From: Ichthyophonus hoferi
Taxonomy: Eukaryota; Opisthokonta; Ichthyosporea; Ichthyophonida; Ichthyophonidae
Length of the DNA stretch: 40,539 nucleotides
Assembly: GCA_002751075.1 (NCBI GenBank)
Contig: NAOQ01000141.1
Span: forward strand, 98,544-139,082
Direction: 5' to 3'
The translations under genes and the position numbers were made by a program. This document shows, piece by piece, positions 38,519 through 40,539 of the stretch. Each line of letters opens with the position of its first letter. The stretch's first letter is position 1. The notes beneath the pieces were generated by a model. That model was not told the origin of the DNA and did not search any database. It worked only from the letters and a program-made list of their open reading frames with translations.

Positions 38519-39967
38519 GTGAGTTCTTCATACAAATAATAATTTTTTGGCTAAGCAAAAGCGATCTTATTACAACATGAAAAGGCGATAGGCTCATTTA
38601 GTTGTGTAAATTTTAAACCCTGAGTTACTAACAAGGAAATTTCGAGTGATAAGAATCTTTTGCGCAGATCCCAAATCCATAATTATTTTTTAAATTTATT
38701 TTATTTTATTTTAGATAATTTGTCTATTTATACACAGATGTATTATTATTTTTGGTATATTATAAGTGAACTTACGGCTTGTATGAAGAATAAATATCAT
38801 TTTTCTCATTGGTTACTGTTTTGGTTTCAGGGTGTTTAAATTATTTATGGGATTAAATGAACTTATACCAGAAAACTCTATTTCTAAAGTTAATTGGAAA
38901 AAGCCTTATGCCTTGAAAGCCCATGCTGAGCCTCAATCCAATCGGATCTAATCATATCGAGATAAAATTAGCAGATACAAATATCCATTTATAAGTATTG
39001 TACCGCTAATTGTTCAATGACCTACAAATAATTGAAGGATAGATAAAGTAACCAATAGATAGCTCGATACGAGGTTAGCGCTCAGCAGTTAATATAATAA
39101 AAATAAACTCAATTACTAGCTTAAAACTACAACAACAAACAGCAAAATATATAAATTAGAACCTATAGTAAACTGAACATAAAATTGTCTGCAGTAGCAT
39201 TCTTTATATTTTAAACATGCAAGCCTGATTAGAGACAAGCAGATACCTAAATAAACTAAATGATATGGTTGTGCCTGATCTACAAGCATCAAGATTATTA
39301 CCTCAAAATTATTATTCTAAAACAATTGATTACCCAACCAGGATTGCAAGACGAAGAAGCCACAATGCTCATATATCCATCTGAACCAGGCTTACATTCT
39401 GGAATGTGCCAGATTTTCTAATTTCGGGAAAAGACGATCACCAATTGCAAAACTACAACAACCAATGCAGAGACGACGAGGTCCCGCGATAATTTTTTCT
39501 TTTTCTTTTTTCTTTTGTTTAGCAACAGGATAAACAAAGATGAGATCAATATCGTAATAATATGTATATGTTAAAGTATACATAATTCTTATCGATTTCT
39601 CTTTTTTTCTACCCCTAATATTGTTAATAATATAACTTATCTTCATTCATCTCCAATCAATTTAGAGGCAAGCGTTAGCTTACCTGTCCTCTTAAGCTTA
39701 TCGACTATCTGTATCTATTCAGTGACCTGGCTGAGCTAAATTTATTATGACAGATTATTTTATATAGAATTACCATTTCTCTACTACCGATGTTACCTTT
39801 GGCACGAAACACTTTACCATTTATCTGATATCCAATAAATTTTATTCGTTGAACTTAAAATCACGCTTCTTTTGGTATAGTTAAAATACCAATTTTCACA
39901 TATTATTATGATATTATTCCTGCATTGTCATATCATTATTTATTTTACCAAATAAAATAAAATTTAG
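38519..39967. other. AT-rich region without a clear gene
   Basis: There is a GC-richer island at about 39320-39490 that reads open on the plus strand without an ATG (around QPMQRRRGPAI). It shows no recognisable domain or convincing splice sites. Otherwise nothing was seen. Confidence 0.45.
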
Positions 39968-40067
39968 GTTGCATCAATTGGAGAATGCCGATATGCGGGA
40001 TGTTTTTAAGGAATCAAAAGCAGGAATTTTCTCTAAGGATTCAAAAGCTGGAATTATTTCTATTAAG
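39968..40067 (+). CDS. Candidate internal exon with an in-frame 9-residue tandem repeat
   Basis: It is preceded by AAATTTAG and followed by AAG-GTGGGG. The frame that stays open begins LHQLENADMRDV and contains KESKAGIFS then KDSKAGIIS, two copies of a 27-bp unit (40008-40034 and 40035-40061). The charged, repeat-bearing peptide resembles part of a coiled or linker region but matches no family I know. It might be in one gene with the candidate exons at about 38 kb, continuing off the right edge. Confidence 0.3.
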
Positions 40068-40539
40068 GTGGGGTTTCTTCTAATAGAATGAGAAACCTCG
40101 ATTACTATATGAGTTGGTATTTCATCTAGTTGAATAAGAAAGCTCGTTTATTGTATAATAACTGAAATCTGACCGACTGATCTCGTAACAGTGTCTAATT
40201 AATAGTTTGTCAATCTTGTCTGATGCGCTGGTTATTAGAACTTTGGTTGATTTGCGTGTGAAATGGTATAGTAAAATTCATACGGCCCGTAGTGTGGGAT
40301 GCGTTGACCAGGATAGCTATAAAATATTTTGGACACATGTAGTAACCATATTTATAAGATAAAGTGGGAAATAGAGACGAAAGTCTGGTCTGAGTAATAA
40401 GTTCCAGGGAGTTTGGAGCTCCATGATAAGAAGCACCAGGAATAATTATATTATAAACAAAGAACGTTTGATAATTCTTACTTTGAATATATAGATTTCA
40501 AAAAAAAAAAAAAAAAAAAAAGTTTTTTTTTACGGGGGG
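40068..40539. other. Right-end region and homopolymer contig end
   Basis: The last about 45 bases are runs of A, T and G, which look like a low-quality contig end. A stretch at about 40210-40360 reads open for roughly 50 codons but is unrecognised. Confidence 0.5.

Noticed and set aside
40500-40539. Poly(A) run as a retroposed tail
   Set aside because: It is directly followed by T and G homopolymers at the window end, which fits contig-end sequence error better.

Overview
The window is AT-rich nuclear DNA from an intron-rich eukaryote. There are no operons, bacterial signals, tRNA genes or CRISPR arrays. Four genes can be reconstructed with confidence by joining exons whose reading phases agree at every junction: a TVP23-family Golgi membrane protein, a secreted GH2 endo-beta-mannosidase-like enzyme, ribosomal protein L27a (uL15), and a 23-exon ISWI chromatin remodeler. 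The L27a and ISWI proteins read much like animal proteins. I infer an opisthokont, possibly a unicellular relative of animals or an early-branching fungus, but four genes cannot fix the lineage.

Layout. At 335-1607 (minus) lies the probable 5' part of an unidentified gene whose remainder is off the left edge; its first intron carries a TATGATAG-type microsatellite. A divergent spacer (1608-3094) with a MITE-like inverted-repeat element and a palindromic CRE site separates it from TVP23 (3095-5275, plus, 4 exons). About 4 kb of AT-rich spacer follows, with copies of an unnamed dispersed repeat. The GH2 enzyme (9271-14759, plus, 4 exons) probably uses a GC-AG first intron. A spacer holds a GC-rich, hairpin-forming island, a polypurine tract and an assembly gap flanked by identical 88-bp sequences, which is probably a false gap. 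RPL27A (17891-19196, plus) has a first coding exon that is only the ATG. ISWI (20359-33582, minus) converges on it and fills 13 kb.

The ISWI introns stand out. Many carry their own simple-sequence array, mostly TATAGTA-like, and they are dense in CCAAT/ATTGG pentamers compared with the GH2 introns and the nearby spacer. The last 7 kb has the ISWI promoter region, another copy of the dispersed repeat, an inverted repeat, and a few low-confidence exon-like stretches that may belong to a plus-strand gene running off the right edge. The window ends in homopolymers typical of a contig end.

The genes are functionally unrelated housekeeping or secretory genes; I see no gene cluster and no clear new biological system. 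The best leads are the CCAAT-dense introns, the dispersed repeat family, the MITE-like element, the possible structured RNA at 16.5 kb, and the secreted GH2 enzyme of a type best known from plants. No viral or retroviral fossil was recognised.
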